7,923 nucleotides of DNA from Rhodospirillales bacterium. Its GTDB lineage: Bacteria > Pseudomonadota > Alphaproteobacteria > ATCC43930 > CGMCC-115725. The translations under genes were made by a program, and so were the position numbers. Under the pieces are notes generated by a model that was not told the DNA's origin, did not search any database, and saw only the letters and a program-made list of their open reading frames with translations. The stretch covers positions 1-7,923 of the forward strand of contig JAATGI010000310.1 in the NCBI GenBank assembly GCA_015654725.1, in the 5' to 3' direction. Positions within the stretch are counted from its first letter, which is position 1; every line of letters starts with the position of its first letter. Below, piece by piece: positions 1 through 7,212 of this stretch.

Positions 1-165
1 TATCGCGAGAAGTTCGCCAATCCCTTCGTCGCGGGATCGCGCGGCTTCATCGACGACGTGATTTTACCGCGCGACACGCGGCGCCGCATCTGCCGCTCGC
101 TCGCCATGCTGCGCGACAAGAAGCTCGAAAATCCCTGGAAAAAACACGATAACATCCCCCTCTAA
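1..165 (+). CDS. pccB: Propionyl-CoA carboxylase beta subunit, 3' end only
   Basis: This is the last 54 codons of a gene that begins left of the window; frame 1 is open from base 1 to the TAA at 163-165. The family forms the carboxyltransferase half of biotin-dependent acyl-CoA carboxylases, moving the carboxyl group from biotin to propionyl-CoA to give (S)-methylmalonyl-CoA in the cytoplasm. What is visible is the conserved C-terminal tail: NPFVAGSRGFIDDVI, then a basic helix, then the ending LENPWKKHDNIPL, which is characteristic of PccB and separates it from methylcrotonyl-CoA or acetyl-CoA carboxyltransferase subunits. The gene for the alpha subunit starts about 20 bases downstream on the same strand, as expected for one transcript giving the two parts of an alpha6beta6 enzyme. 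The catalytic domains lie outside the window and cannot be judged. Confidence 0.93.
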   Translation, partial: YREKFANPFVAGSRGFIDDVILPRDTRRRICRSLAMLRDKKLENPWKKHDNIPL

Positions 166-184
166 GCCGCACCCTGCATCCGTG

Positions 185-2161
<1,977 letters not shown>

Positions 2162-2170
2162 GCCGCGGCA

Positions 2171-2452
2171 ATGGCGCGCGCCGCTTTTCTCATCGCCGTC
2201 GCCGGCCGAGTTCAGGGCGTCGGCTTTCGCGCCTTTGTCCGCCGCAACGCCGCCCGGCTCGGGCTCGACGGCTGGGTGCGCAACCGCCGCGACGGCACGG
2301 TCGAGATCATGGCGATTGGCGAGCGCGACGCGATCGATCGCTTGATCGAGGCCTGCAATGACGGCCCGCCCCACGCCCAAGTCGTGGAATTGCGCGTGCG
2401 CGGCACAGTGGATGATGGCGCGACAGGCTTTTCCGAGCTGCCGACGCTATAA
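2171..2452 (+). CDS. acyP: Acylphosphatase
   Basis: This 93-residue cytoplasmic enzyme belongs to the family that hydrolyses acyl phosphates such as acetyl or carbamoyl phosphate to the acid and phosphate. The two family signatures are present: GRVQGVGFR at 12-20, whose Arg20 binds the phosphate, and GWVRNRRDGTVE at 34-45, whose Asn38 positions the attacking water. The length is normal and the whole alpha/beta sandwich fits. It begins 9 bases after the pccA stop and is probably co-transcribed with pccBA; there is no good ribosome-binding site, which also suggests coupling. A link to carboxylase chemistry (carboxyphosphate and acyl phosphates) is possible but is only inferred from position. 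The TAA stop at 2450-2452 lies inside the first element of the promoter region of the next gene. Confidence 0.93.
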   Translation: MARAAFLIAVAGRVQGVGFRAFVRRNAARLGLDGWVRNRRDGTVEIMAIGERDAIDRLIEACNDGPPHAQVVELRVRGTVDDGATGFSELPTL

Positions 2453-2509
2453 TACAATATTTTAGCGTTAAAAATATTTTATTGACATAAATTCTTGCGT
2501 GAATAGGTT
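2449..2509 (+). promoter_or_regulatory. Promoter/operator module of the YeiH-type exporter gene
   Basis: The 89-bp gap after acyP is strikingly AT-rich. A sigma70-like promoter is visible: -35 TTGACA at 2482-2487, a 16-bp spacer, and a weak -10 TAGGTT at 2504-2509, about 32 bases before the ATG. Upstream lies ATAATACAA (2449-2457), 24 bases before the -35. An AT-rich inverted repeat (AATATTTT at 2456-2463, AAAATATT at 2471-2478) fills part of the space and may bind a regulator or act as an UP-like element. The order ATAATACAA, N24, TTGACAT, N14, ATAGG is repeated with the same spacing in front of cysH on the other strand, which is the main reason to call a regulated promoter. The regulator is unknown. 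Confidence 0.62.
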
Positions 2510-2541
2510 TCTCCCCGGGGGCGCTTGGAGGAGATGGGACA

Positions 2542-3927
2542 ATGACCGCACAAACCTTGGATCGGACAACGCCGCAATCTTCGGGCTGGCGCGAGTTGTG
2601 GCTCAAGGAAGATTGGTGGGCGATCTGGCTCGGACTCGGCATCGTCGTCATCGCCTATCTTTTTTTCGCCGACGGATCGAGCATCAAATGGGTCGCGGTG
2701 ACGCCGGCGAAATGGCACAGCTTCGATCAACTCGGCGCGCATTTCGCCGCCAATTATTTGCGCTACATCGTACAATTCCTGCTCTGGCTCGCGATTTTCA
2801 CCGTGGCGCTGACGGCACTCGGCCACAAGGCGGGCGAATTCATTCCCTCCTTCATCTTCCTCTATATCTTCTCGGTCGCGATCTTCGCCCTCGGCCAATG
2901 GGACCAGGCGAATAAATATAATCTCGAGCCGCCGCTGGTGGCGCTCGTGCTGGGCCTGATCATTTCCAATTTGATCGGCGTGCCGAAATCGCTCGCGGCC
3001 GGATTCCGCGTCGAATTCTATATCAAGACCGGCATCGTTCTTTTGGGCGCGACGCTGCCCTTCACCCTCATCCTGTGGGCCGGCCCGACCGCCATCCTTC
3101 AGGCCTCGATCGTCTCGATCGTCACGTTCCTGGTGATTTATTGGGTCGGCGTTCGGCTCGGACTCGATCGCCGGCTGGCGGCGACGCTCGGCGCGGGCGG
3201 CGCGGTGTGCGGTGTGTCCGCCTCGATCGCCATCGCCGCCGCCGTCGGCGCCAAGAAGGACGATGCGCCGATCGCCATCACGCTGGTGATCGTCTGGGCG
3301 ATCGTGATGATTTTCGTGCTGCCGTTTGTCGCCCAGGCGCTCGGTCTCTCGGCGGGGGTCGGCGGCGCCTGGATCGGCACCTCCGAATTCGCCGACGCGG
3401 CCGGCCTCGCGGCGGCGCAAGCCTATGGCGATTTGGCCGGGCATGGCGCCGTCGCCGGCACTAGCGATCAGGCGGTGTGGTCGTTCACGCTGATGAAGGT
3501 GGTCGGCCGCGATGTCTGGATCGGCATCTGGGCCCTGGTGCTCTCGATTGTCGCGACCACGCGCTGGGAAAAGACCGGTATCGACGGCAAGCCGGAATTC
3601 GGCCAGATCTGGTGGCGCTTCCCGAAATTCGTCATCGGCTTCATCGTCGCGTCGTTGATCGTGACCGCGGTCACGAGCGGTTACAGCCTCGCCGATTACA
3701 ACAAGACGGTGGTTCCGACCCTGGTCGGGCCGATCAAGGATCTGCGCACCTGGGCCTTCATCTTCTGCTTCCTCAGCATCGGCCTGACGACGCGGTTCCG
3801 CGGTCTCGCCAATGCCGGCGGGAAACCGTTCATCGCCTTCACCTCGGGCGTCGTCGTCAATGTCGTGCTGGGCTTCGTCCTGTCGGCGCTGGTGTTCGCG
3901 TCCTACTGGGAGAATTTGACGCGATGA
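2542..3927 (+). CDS. YeiH-family putative sulfate exporter (PSE/UPF0324 type), long form
   Basis: This is a 461-residue inner-membrane protein with about 11-12 hydrophobic segments (roughly 25-42, 73-94, 100-118, 130-146, 160-204 as two, 212-235, 244-266, 314-338, 361-380, 402-416, 428-452). Family signatures are KTGIVLLGATLPFTLI (162-177) and the glycine/serine-rich segment GAGGAVCGVSASIAIAAAVGAKKDD (217-241), which is typical of the YeiH family annotated as putative sulfate exporters. The family is named by prediction; the substrate is not proven, and sulfite or another oxyanion is equally possible. Typical YeiH proteins have about 340-350 residues; here about 100 extra N-terminal residues with additional membrane segments are present, a recognised long form. 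The start is well supported by GGAGGAG at 2527-2533, 8 bases before the ATG. The stop overlaps the start of the next gene (ATGA). The promoter architecture shared with cysH supports a role in sulfur handling. Confidence 0.85.
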   Translation: MTAQTLDRTTPQSSGWRELWLKEDWWAIWLGLGIVVIAYLFFADGSSIKWVAVTPAKWHSFDQLGAHFAANYLRYIVQFLLWLAIFTVALTALGHKAGEFIPSFIFLYIFSVAIFALGQWDQANKYNLEPPLVALVLGLIISNLIGVPKSLAAGFRVEFYIKTGIVLLGATLPFTLILWAGPTAILQASIVSIVTFLVIYWVGVRLGLDRRLAATLGAGGAVCGVSASIAIAAAVGAKKDDAPIAITLVIVWAIVMIFVLPFVAQALGLSAGVGGAWIGTSEFADAAGLAAAQAYGDLAGHGAVAGTSDQAVWSFTLMKVVGRDVWIGIWALVLSIVATTRWEKTGIDGKPEFGQIWWRFPKFVIGFIVASLIVTAVTSGYSLADYNKTVVPTLVGPIKDLRTWAFIFCFLSIGLTTRFRGLANAGGKPFIAFTSGVVVNVVLGFVLSALVFASYWENLTR

Positions 3928-4133
3928 GCAATCGCGACGCCTGTTTGGGTTGCGGCCATTTCCGCAACCGGCCGGCGGACATCGAAGCCGCGATGCCAGG
4001 TCTGACCAGCCTCGGCTCGGCCTATAATTCGGCGCGCGGCGACGACGGGCTATGCCTCAAGCACGGGCGCTATATCGACGCCCGCGCCTGGTGCGCCGAC
4101 TTCTTCGCGATCGCGACCGGCCTGACTCTCTGA
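3924..4133 (+). CDS. Small four-cysteine protein, translationally coupled to the exporter
   Basis: A 69-residue reading frame starts inside the exporter's stop codon (ATGA overlap at 3924-3927), the arrangement typical of translational coupling, and it ends at the TGA at 4131-4133. I do not recognise a named family. Visible features are a CxxC pair at the N-terminus (Cys7, Cys10, then His12 in CLGCGHFRN), a third cysteine in LCLKHGRY (Cys44, with His47), and a fourth in RAWCADF (Cys57). There is no signal peptide or membrane segment. The four cysteines and two histidines suggest a small zinc- or iron-sulfur-binding fold, or a thiol protein acting with the transporter; this is inference. An in-frame extension upstream is open but overlaps the transporter in another frame, so the coupled ATG is the better start. 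Because the exporter appears co-regulated with cysH, a role in sulfur-oxyanion sensing or handling is worth considering. Confidence 0.72.
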   Translation: MSNRDACLGCGHFRNRPADIEAAMPGLTSLGSAYNSARGDDGLCLKHGRYIDARAWCADFFAIATGLTL

Positions 4134-4374
4134 CGTCCGATCGTTGTCTTTGTCGGAGACGCGGCACCCGAACGCGCCGCCGCGCGATCTCGGCCGTTGT
4201 TTACCATTATTTGTTGAGTGTTAACCTTCATTTCTATCATAATTTACAAATATTCTATCGATATTGATAGAAACCCCGCGTATTTTTGAATGATTGGGGC
4301 CGCCTGAACCGTATCATGGTTAACGGCCACGCCGGGATCGGGGCAAAAATGGCATCGAAAAACGAGAACAATCA
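4134..4374. promoter_or_regulatory. AT-rich intergenic region upstream of the sterol desaturase-like gene
   Basis: This 241-bp gap holds no credible gene. The first 60 bases are GC-rich; about 4197-4290 is strongly AT-rich. A possible promoter is TTGATA at 4264-4269 with TTGAAT at 4286-4291 (16-bp spacer), leaving a leader of about 77 bases before the ATG at 4375; this is only a fair match. Other marks are TTAACC (4221-4226) and its inverse in ATGGTTAAC (4316-4324). The latter reads TTAACCAT on the - strand and resembles half of the alphaproteobacterial CtrA motif, but without a second correctly spaced half I give it little weight. The palindrome at 4253-4272 is listed separately. Confidence 0.4.
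4253..4272. repeat. Palindrome TTCTATC-N6-GATAGAA, candidate operator
   Basis: Perfect 7-bp arms TTCTATC (4253-4259) and GATAGAA (4266-4272) flank a 6-bp centre that is itself nearly symmetrical, so 18 of 20 positions fit dyad symmetry. A third copy of the arm, TTCTATC, occurs at 4232-4238, exactly 21 bp (two helical turns) upstream. The right arm overlaps the possible -35 TTGATA of the downstream gene, which would suit a repressor. A role as DNA-binding site is inferred; no regulator is encoded nearby. Confidence 0.45.
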
Positions 4375-5211
4375 ATGTTCGGGGCGTTTCTTCAGCAGCA
4401 CGTCCTAGTCCTTCTGGGCTATGGCGCGATGGTGGCGTCGTTCGCCGCGCTCGAACGGTGGCGGCCGGTCGACCGGCAAACGGCGCCGAGTCTGTTTTTC
4501 AATCTCGCGCTATTTTCGCTGATCTATCTGGGCCTGAGCGGCTACTACTTCGGAATGACCGAATTGCGTCACTATGTCGTCGCGATGCGGCACGACCGCT
4601 TCGGCCTGCCCGATCTGTTGGACCTACGCATCGATCCGATCGAGCTGGCGGTTCGTTTTCTCCTGTTCGTCCTGGTGGCCGATTTCATCAAATACTGGAT
4701 GCATCGGGCCCTGCACCGGGTTCCGTTCCTGTGGCGCTTCCATCGCGCCCATCACAGCGACCGCAACTTGAACACCAGCACCAATCTCCGCGAGCAGTGG
4801 CTCGGCACCATCTATGGCGACGCCGTGTTCATGTTCGCCGCGGTTCCGTTGCTCGGCTCGCTCTCGGCTTCGCTTCCGCTCACCGTCGCCTATGCCGCCT
4901 ACGGTTTTTTCGCGCATTCCAATCTTCGCCTGCCGCTCGGACGGCTGACGCCGCTCTTTGTCGGTCCGCAATATCACCGCATTCACCATTCCATCCTGCC
5001 GCGGCACGCCCATCGGAACTTCGCCAGTTTCTTCCCGCTGTTCGACATTTTGTTCGGCACCTATTTCGCGCCGGGACGCGACGAATTCCCGCCGACCGGC
5101 CTGGTCGGCGAGCGGCATGACAGTTTGTGGCGAATCCAGATGCTGCCGTTCCAGGCCGCGACCCCACCGGCCTGGCCAGATTCCGACATGCCGCGACGCG
5201 AGGCCGCCTAG
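4375..5211 (+). CDS. Sterol desaturase / fatty acid hydroxylase superfamily membrane protein
   Basis: The 278-residue product belongs to the di-iron membrane oxygenases that hydroxylate or desaturate lipids. The histidine clusters that hold the two irons are intact: HRALH (110-114), HRAHH (123-127) and HRIHH (201-205), with extra histidines at 181, 211 and 213. Hydrophobic segments lie at about 8-26, 38-60, 90-107 and 147-180, so the active site would face the cytoplasm. The motif order and length fit bacterial members of the family. The substrate cannot be read from the sequence; candidates are carotenoid, sterol, hopanoid or fatty acyl lipids. The start at 4375 has only a weak upstream purine run. 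The gene stands alone, separated from the exporter unit by a 241-bp AT-rich gap, and converges on cysH with 24 bp between the stop codons. No functional tie to the sulfur genes is evident. Confidence 0.88.
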   Translation: MFGAFLQQHVLVLLGYGAMVASFAALERWRPVDRQTAPSLFFNLALFSLIYLGLSGYYFGMTELRHYVVAMRHDRFGLPDLLDLRIDPIELAVRFLLFVLVADFIKYWMHRALHRVPFLWRFHRAHHSDRNLNTSTNLREQWLGTIYGDAVFMFAAVPLLGSLSASLPLTVAYAAYGFFAHSNLRLPLGRLTPLFVGPQYHRIHHSILPRHAHRNFASFFPLFDILFGTYFAPGRDEFPPTGLVGERHDSLWRIQMLPFQAATPPAWPDSDMPRREAA

Positions 5212-5213
5212 CG

Positions 5214-5247
5214 ACCGAAAAGGGCCGCGGCGTATTTACAGCGCGGC
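5214..5247 (-). terminator. Possible intrinsic terminator of cysH
   Basis: Read on the - strand, GCCGCG (5247-5242) can pair with CGCGGC (5229-5224) across a 12-base loop, and CCTTTT (5223-5218) follows. The stem begins within the last cysH codons and includes the stop. It is short and its T-run is only four bases, so this is a modest candidate. It also lies in the narrow gap between two convergent genes. Confidence 0.35.
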
Positions 5248-5955
5248 GCTCAGCATGCTGTCATGGATGCCGCACTCATTCTTGTCGGTGCCGACCCAGC
5301 GGCCCGAGCGGCGATCCGCGCCCGGCGCCACCCGTGCCGAACAGGTGTAACAGCCGCCCGGGGGAAAGCCCTCGGCCTCGAGCGGGTGGCGCGGCAGGCC
5401 ATGGGTCTCGAACGCGGCTTCGATCTCGGCGAAGCTCATGCCCGCGAGCGGGTTGATCTTGATGAAACCGTCGGCGGCCTCGATCGGCGCCAGCGTGGCG
5501 CGCGCGCCGCCTTGGAAACGCTTGCGCCCGGTGATCCAGGAATCGAAGCCCTTCACCGCCTGCGCCAACGGCTCGACCTTGCGCATGAAGCAGCAAGCAT
5601 CGCCGTCCTTCTGCCACAGCATGCCATCGGGATCGCGCTCTTTGACCACCAGGGCGGAGGGCGCGACCGTGCGCACATCCTTGAGCCCCAGGAGCGCGAC
5701 CAGCTCGTCGCGGTAGCGCAACGTCTCGCCGAACAGCTTGCCGGTGTCGATGAACAGGACCGGCAGCGCCGGATCAATCGCGGCCACCATCTGCAACAGC
5801 ACGGCGGACTCGGTGCCGAAGGACGAGACCAGCGCGATGCGGCCCTTGAACTCGCGCTCCACGATCGGCCGCAACAAGGCCTCGCCGTGCAAGCCCCGAT
5901 ATTGCTCCGACAGGGTTTCGAGCCGCCGCGCCAAAGTGAGAGGCTGATCCAACAA
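5236..5955 (-). CDS. cysH: Assimilatory adenylylsulfate (APS/PAPS) reductase, iron-sulfur type
   Basis: This 239-residue cytoplasmic enzyme reduces activated sulfate to sulfite using thioredoxin or a similar thiol donor. SSFGTES at 44-50 is the nucleotide-binding loop of the PAPS reductase fold and FIDTGKLF at 68-75 the next conserved element. The four cysteines of a 4Fe-4S cluster are present as CC at 121-122 and CxxC at 202/205, which is the signature of reductases acting on APS (EC 1.8.4.10) rather than the cluster-free PAPS enzymes of enteric bacteria. The catalytic motif ECGIH is at 227-231 (Cys228) close to the C-terminus. No ATG is available: the best start is TTG at 5955, 6 bases after a strong AAGGAG (5967-5962). 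The sulfite reductase and DUF934 genes that often accompany alphaproteobacterial cysH are not next to it here. It has its own promoter region. Confidence 0.94.
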   Translation of the reverse strand: MLDQPLTLARRLETLSEQYRGLHGEALLRPIVEREFKGRIALVSSFGTESAVLLQMVAAIDPALPVLFIDTGKLFGETLRYRDELVALLGLKDVRTVAPSALVVKERDPDGMLWQKDGDACCFMRKVEPLAQAVKGFDSWITGRKRFQGGARATLAPIEAADGFIKINPLAGMSFAEIEAAFETHGLPRHPLEAEGFPPGGCYTCSARVAPGADRRSGRWVGTDKNECGIHDSMLSAAL

Positions 5956-5961
5956 GAGACG

Positions 5962-5967
5962 CTCCTT
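5962..5967 (-). promoter_or_regulatory. Ribosome-binding site fixing the TTG start of cysH
   Basis: AAGGAG reads 5' to 3' on the - strand from 5967 to 5962 and is followed by the 6-base spacer CGTCTC and then TTG at 5955. It is one of the best Shine-Dalgarno matches in the window. A second TTG follows immediately (5952), at 9-base spacing, so initiation could occur at either. No ATG or GTG in this frame is better placed. Confidence 0.7.
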
Positions 5968-6007
5968 GATGGCCGCCGCGAATAGGCCGCGCGCGACCGT
6001 TCCCGCT

Positions 6008-6068
6008 ATCCTATTTACATAGGAGCCGATGTCAATAATACAAGAATTACGGTTATTTTTTGTATTAT
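6008..6068 (-). promoter_or_regulatory. Promoter/operator module of cysH
   Basis: On the - strand a good sigma70-like promoter is visible: -35 TTGACA (6035-6030), 16-bp spacer, -10 TAGGAT (6013-6008), giving a leader of about 45 bases before the TTG start. Two inverted repeats frame it. The upstream one, ATAATACAA (6068-6060) and TTGTATTAT (6043-6035), has perfect 9-bp arms 16 bases apart and ends on the first base of the -35, a position suited to an activator such as a LysR-type protein. The second covers the spacer and -10 (6024-6009), a position suited to a repressor. The same three blocks with the same spacing precede the exporter gene at 2449-2507. Confidence 0.65.
6009..6024. repeat. 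Palindrome TCCTAT-TTAC-ATAGGA over the cysH promoter
   Basis: Perfect 6-bp arms (6009-6014 and 6019-6024) surround a 4-bp centre. The element occupies the 3' half of the promoter spacer and most of the -10 hexamer of cysH, so a bound protein would block RNA polymerase. At the corresponding offset in the exporter promoter (2493-2508) 11 of 16 bases agree, with the ATAGG arm intact and the other arm degenerate. Rrf2-family regulators are often encoded beside alphaproteobacterial cys genes and are one candidate; this is inference. Confidence 0.55.
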
Positions 6069-7048
6069 CGTCGGCGCGAGGTGCCGAAGATAGGCGGCAC
6101 GGTGCGGTCTTCGTCGATCAGCGTGATGCGGTCGAGCTCGTCGAGGTCTTCCACCGACAAGCGAATCTCAAGCGCCGCGACGTTGGCGGCGATATGAGCG
6201 GGGGTGTCGGCGCCGGGAATGACGGTAAACGTCGCCTCCCGGCTCAAGAGCCAGGCGAGCGCCATTTGCGGCAAGGCCCAGCCGCGGCTTTCGGCGAAGG
6301 CCGCGAGCTTTTCTTGGACCTCCCAATTGCGGGCGGTATCCCAGGTCTTGAAGGTCGGGCGCCGGGCGCCCCGGCTTCCCGCCGGCGGCGCCACGCCCCG
6401 GCGATAGGTGCCGCTGAGCAGCCCGCCCGCCAGTGGGAAATAGGCCACCATGCCGAGTCCGAATTTGGCGCAGAACGGCGTCATGCGCTTTTCGACGTCG
6501 CGATAAAGCAGATTGTAGAAATCCTGCGCGATCGCGAATGGGGTCAGGCTGCGCTTGTCGGCGACCCACAGCGCCTCGGCGACTTCCCACTCGAAGAAAT
6601 TGGAGCAGCCGAGATAGCGCACCTTGCCGGCGCGCACGAGATCGTCGAGCGCGCGGACGGTTTCCTCGATCGGCGTGCCGCGATCCGGCGAATGGACCTG
6701 ATAAACGTCGATATAATCGGTCTTGAGCCGGCGCAGGCTGTCCTCGCACGCCTTGACGATGTGCTGGCGCGAGGCGCCGGTGTCGTTGGGACCGGGCCCC
6801 ATCGGATTGCCGAACTTGGTGGCGATGATGGCGTCGCCGCGCCGGCCGGCGAGCGCGCCGCCGAGATACGCCTCGGAGCGGCCCTCGAAATAGGAATCGG
6901 CGGTATCGAAATAGGTGACGCCGAGCTCGAGGGCGCGGCCGACGATCGCCGCCGCGCCCGCGGCATCGACCTCGTTGCCGAACGGATTGCACCCGAGTCC
7001 GACGGCCGAGACACGCAGGCCGGATGTGCCGAGTTGGCGGTATTCCAT
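6065..7048 (-). CDS. Aldo/keto reductase
   Basis: This 327-residue NAD(P)H-dependent cytoplasmic oxidoreductase has the TIM-barrel aldo/keto reductase fold and would reduce aldehydes or ketones to alcohols. The catalytic tetrad is complete: Asp48 and Tyr53 in FDTADSY, Lys78 in IIATKFG and His119 in YQVHSPD. Later family elements are VRYLGCSNF (the substrate/cofactor strand), YFPLAGGLLSG, and VIPGADTPAHIAAN near the C-terminus, which forms the cofactor phosphate-binding region. The frame is open 30 codons further upstream to 7138, but the ATG at 7048 begins the canonical MEYRQLGTSGLRVSAVGLG and has GGGGAA about 8 bases upstream, so I chose it. The physiological substrate cannot be inferred. 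It lies between rplQ and cysH on the same strand; its TAA at 6067-6065 is embedded in the upstream element of the cysH promoter. Confidence 0.92.
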   Translation of the reverse strand: MEYRQLGTSGLRVSAVGLGCNPFGNEVDAAGAAAIVGRALELGVTYFDTADSYFEGRSEAYLGGALAGRRGDAIIATKFGNPMGPGPNDTGASRQHIVKACEDSLRRLKTDYIDVYQVHSPDRGTPIEETVRALDDLVRAGKVRYLGCSNFFEWEVAEALWVADKRSLTPFAIAQDFYNLLYRDVEKRMTPFCAKFGLGMVAYFPLAGGLLSGTYRRGVAPPAGSRGARRPTFKTWDTARNWEVQEKLAAFAESRGWALPQMALAWLLSREATFTVIPGADTPAHIAANVAALEIRLSVEDLDELDRITLIDEDRTVPPIFGTSRRR

Positions 7049-7098
7049 GACAGATATTCCCCGGTTTCTTATGTAATCGAGGCACATGATAGCGCGGT

Positions 7099-7131
7099 CC
7101 GCACGACATGAGGGAAGCCAATGTCGTGCGG
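7099..7131. repeat. Perfect 11-bp inverted repeat between rplQ and the aldo/keto reductase gene
   Basis: CCGCACGACAT (7099-7109) and ATGTCGTGCGG (7121-7131) pair perfectly around an 11-base loop. No T-run follows on either strand, so it is not a standard intrinsic terminator. It lies 51 bases upstream of the aldo/keto reductase start and about 70 bases after the rplQ stop. It could be an RNA stem that protects the 3' end of the ribosomal operon mRNA, an operator, or one copy of a dispersed repeat. Confidence 0.5.
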
Positions 7132-7162
7132 CCGTCATTCCGATAACGCCGTCCCCGGGGCA

Positions 7163-7212
7163 GGAAAAGAAAAGGCGGCGATGAAGAAAGGAACGCGGCG
7201 CTATGCCGCCGC
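7163..7212 (-). terminator. Possible terminator of the rpoA-rplQ operon
   Basis: On the - strand the end of rplQ reads GCGGCG, six bases containing the stop codon, then CGCCGC (stem 7212-7195), followed by a pyrimidine-rich stretch (7194-7182). An alternative pairing of GGCGGC (7210-7205) with GCCGCC (7179-7174) is followed directly by TTTTCTTTTCC (7173-7163), closer to a classical T-tract but with a 25-base loop. Either could end transcription. Neither is a strong textbook terminator. Confidence 0.4.

Noticed and set aside
2479..3444. 321-codon open frame on the - strand across the exporter gene
   Set aside because: The translation is a highly charged, low-complexity Arg/Asp/Glu product, the mirror of hydrophobic membrane codons. 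It also covers the exporter promoter and start.
4134..4161. Possible hairpin after the small four-Cys gene
   Set aside because: CGTCCGA and TCGGAGACG pair only with a bulge and no T-run follows, so I do not call a terminator.
4201..4324. CtrA-like half motifs (TTAACC, TTAACCAT)
   Set aside because: Single halves without a correctly spaced partner are common in AT-rich alphaproteobacterial gaps; not enough for a binding-site call.
4349..4408. Short ATG-initiated frame just before the desaturase-like gene
   Set aside because: It has only 19 codons, overlaps the gene start out of frame, and has no ribosome-binding site; leader-peptide regulation cannot be supported.
5263..5985. 240-codon open frame on the + strand opposite cysH
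   Set aside because: It is antisense to a gene with all active-site and cluster cysteines; composition is that of a shadow frame.
6029..7111. 360-codon open frame on the + strand opposite the aldo/keto reductase
   Set aside because: The opposite strand has a complete catalytic tetrad and family motifs; the + frame has no recognisable domain and starts within the cysH promoter.
7049..7138. 30-codon upstream extension of the aldo/keto reductase
   Set aside because: The extra residues do not resemble the family N-terminus, the frame crosses the 11-bp inverted repeat, and the ATG at 7048 has a ribosome-binding site and the canonical start.
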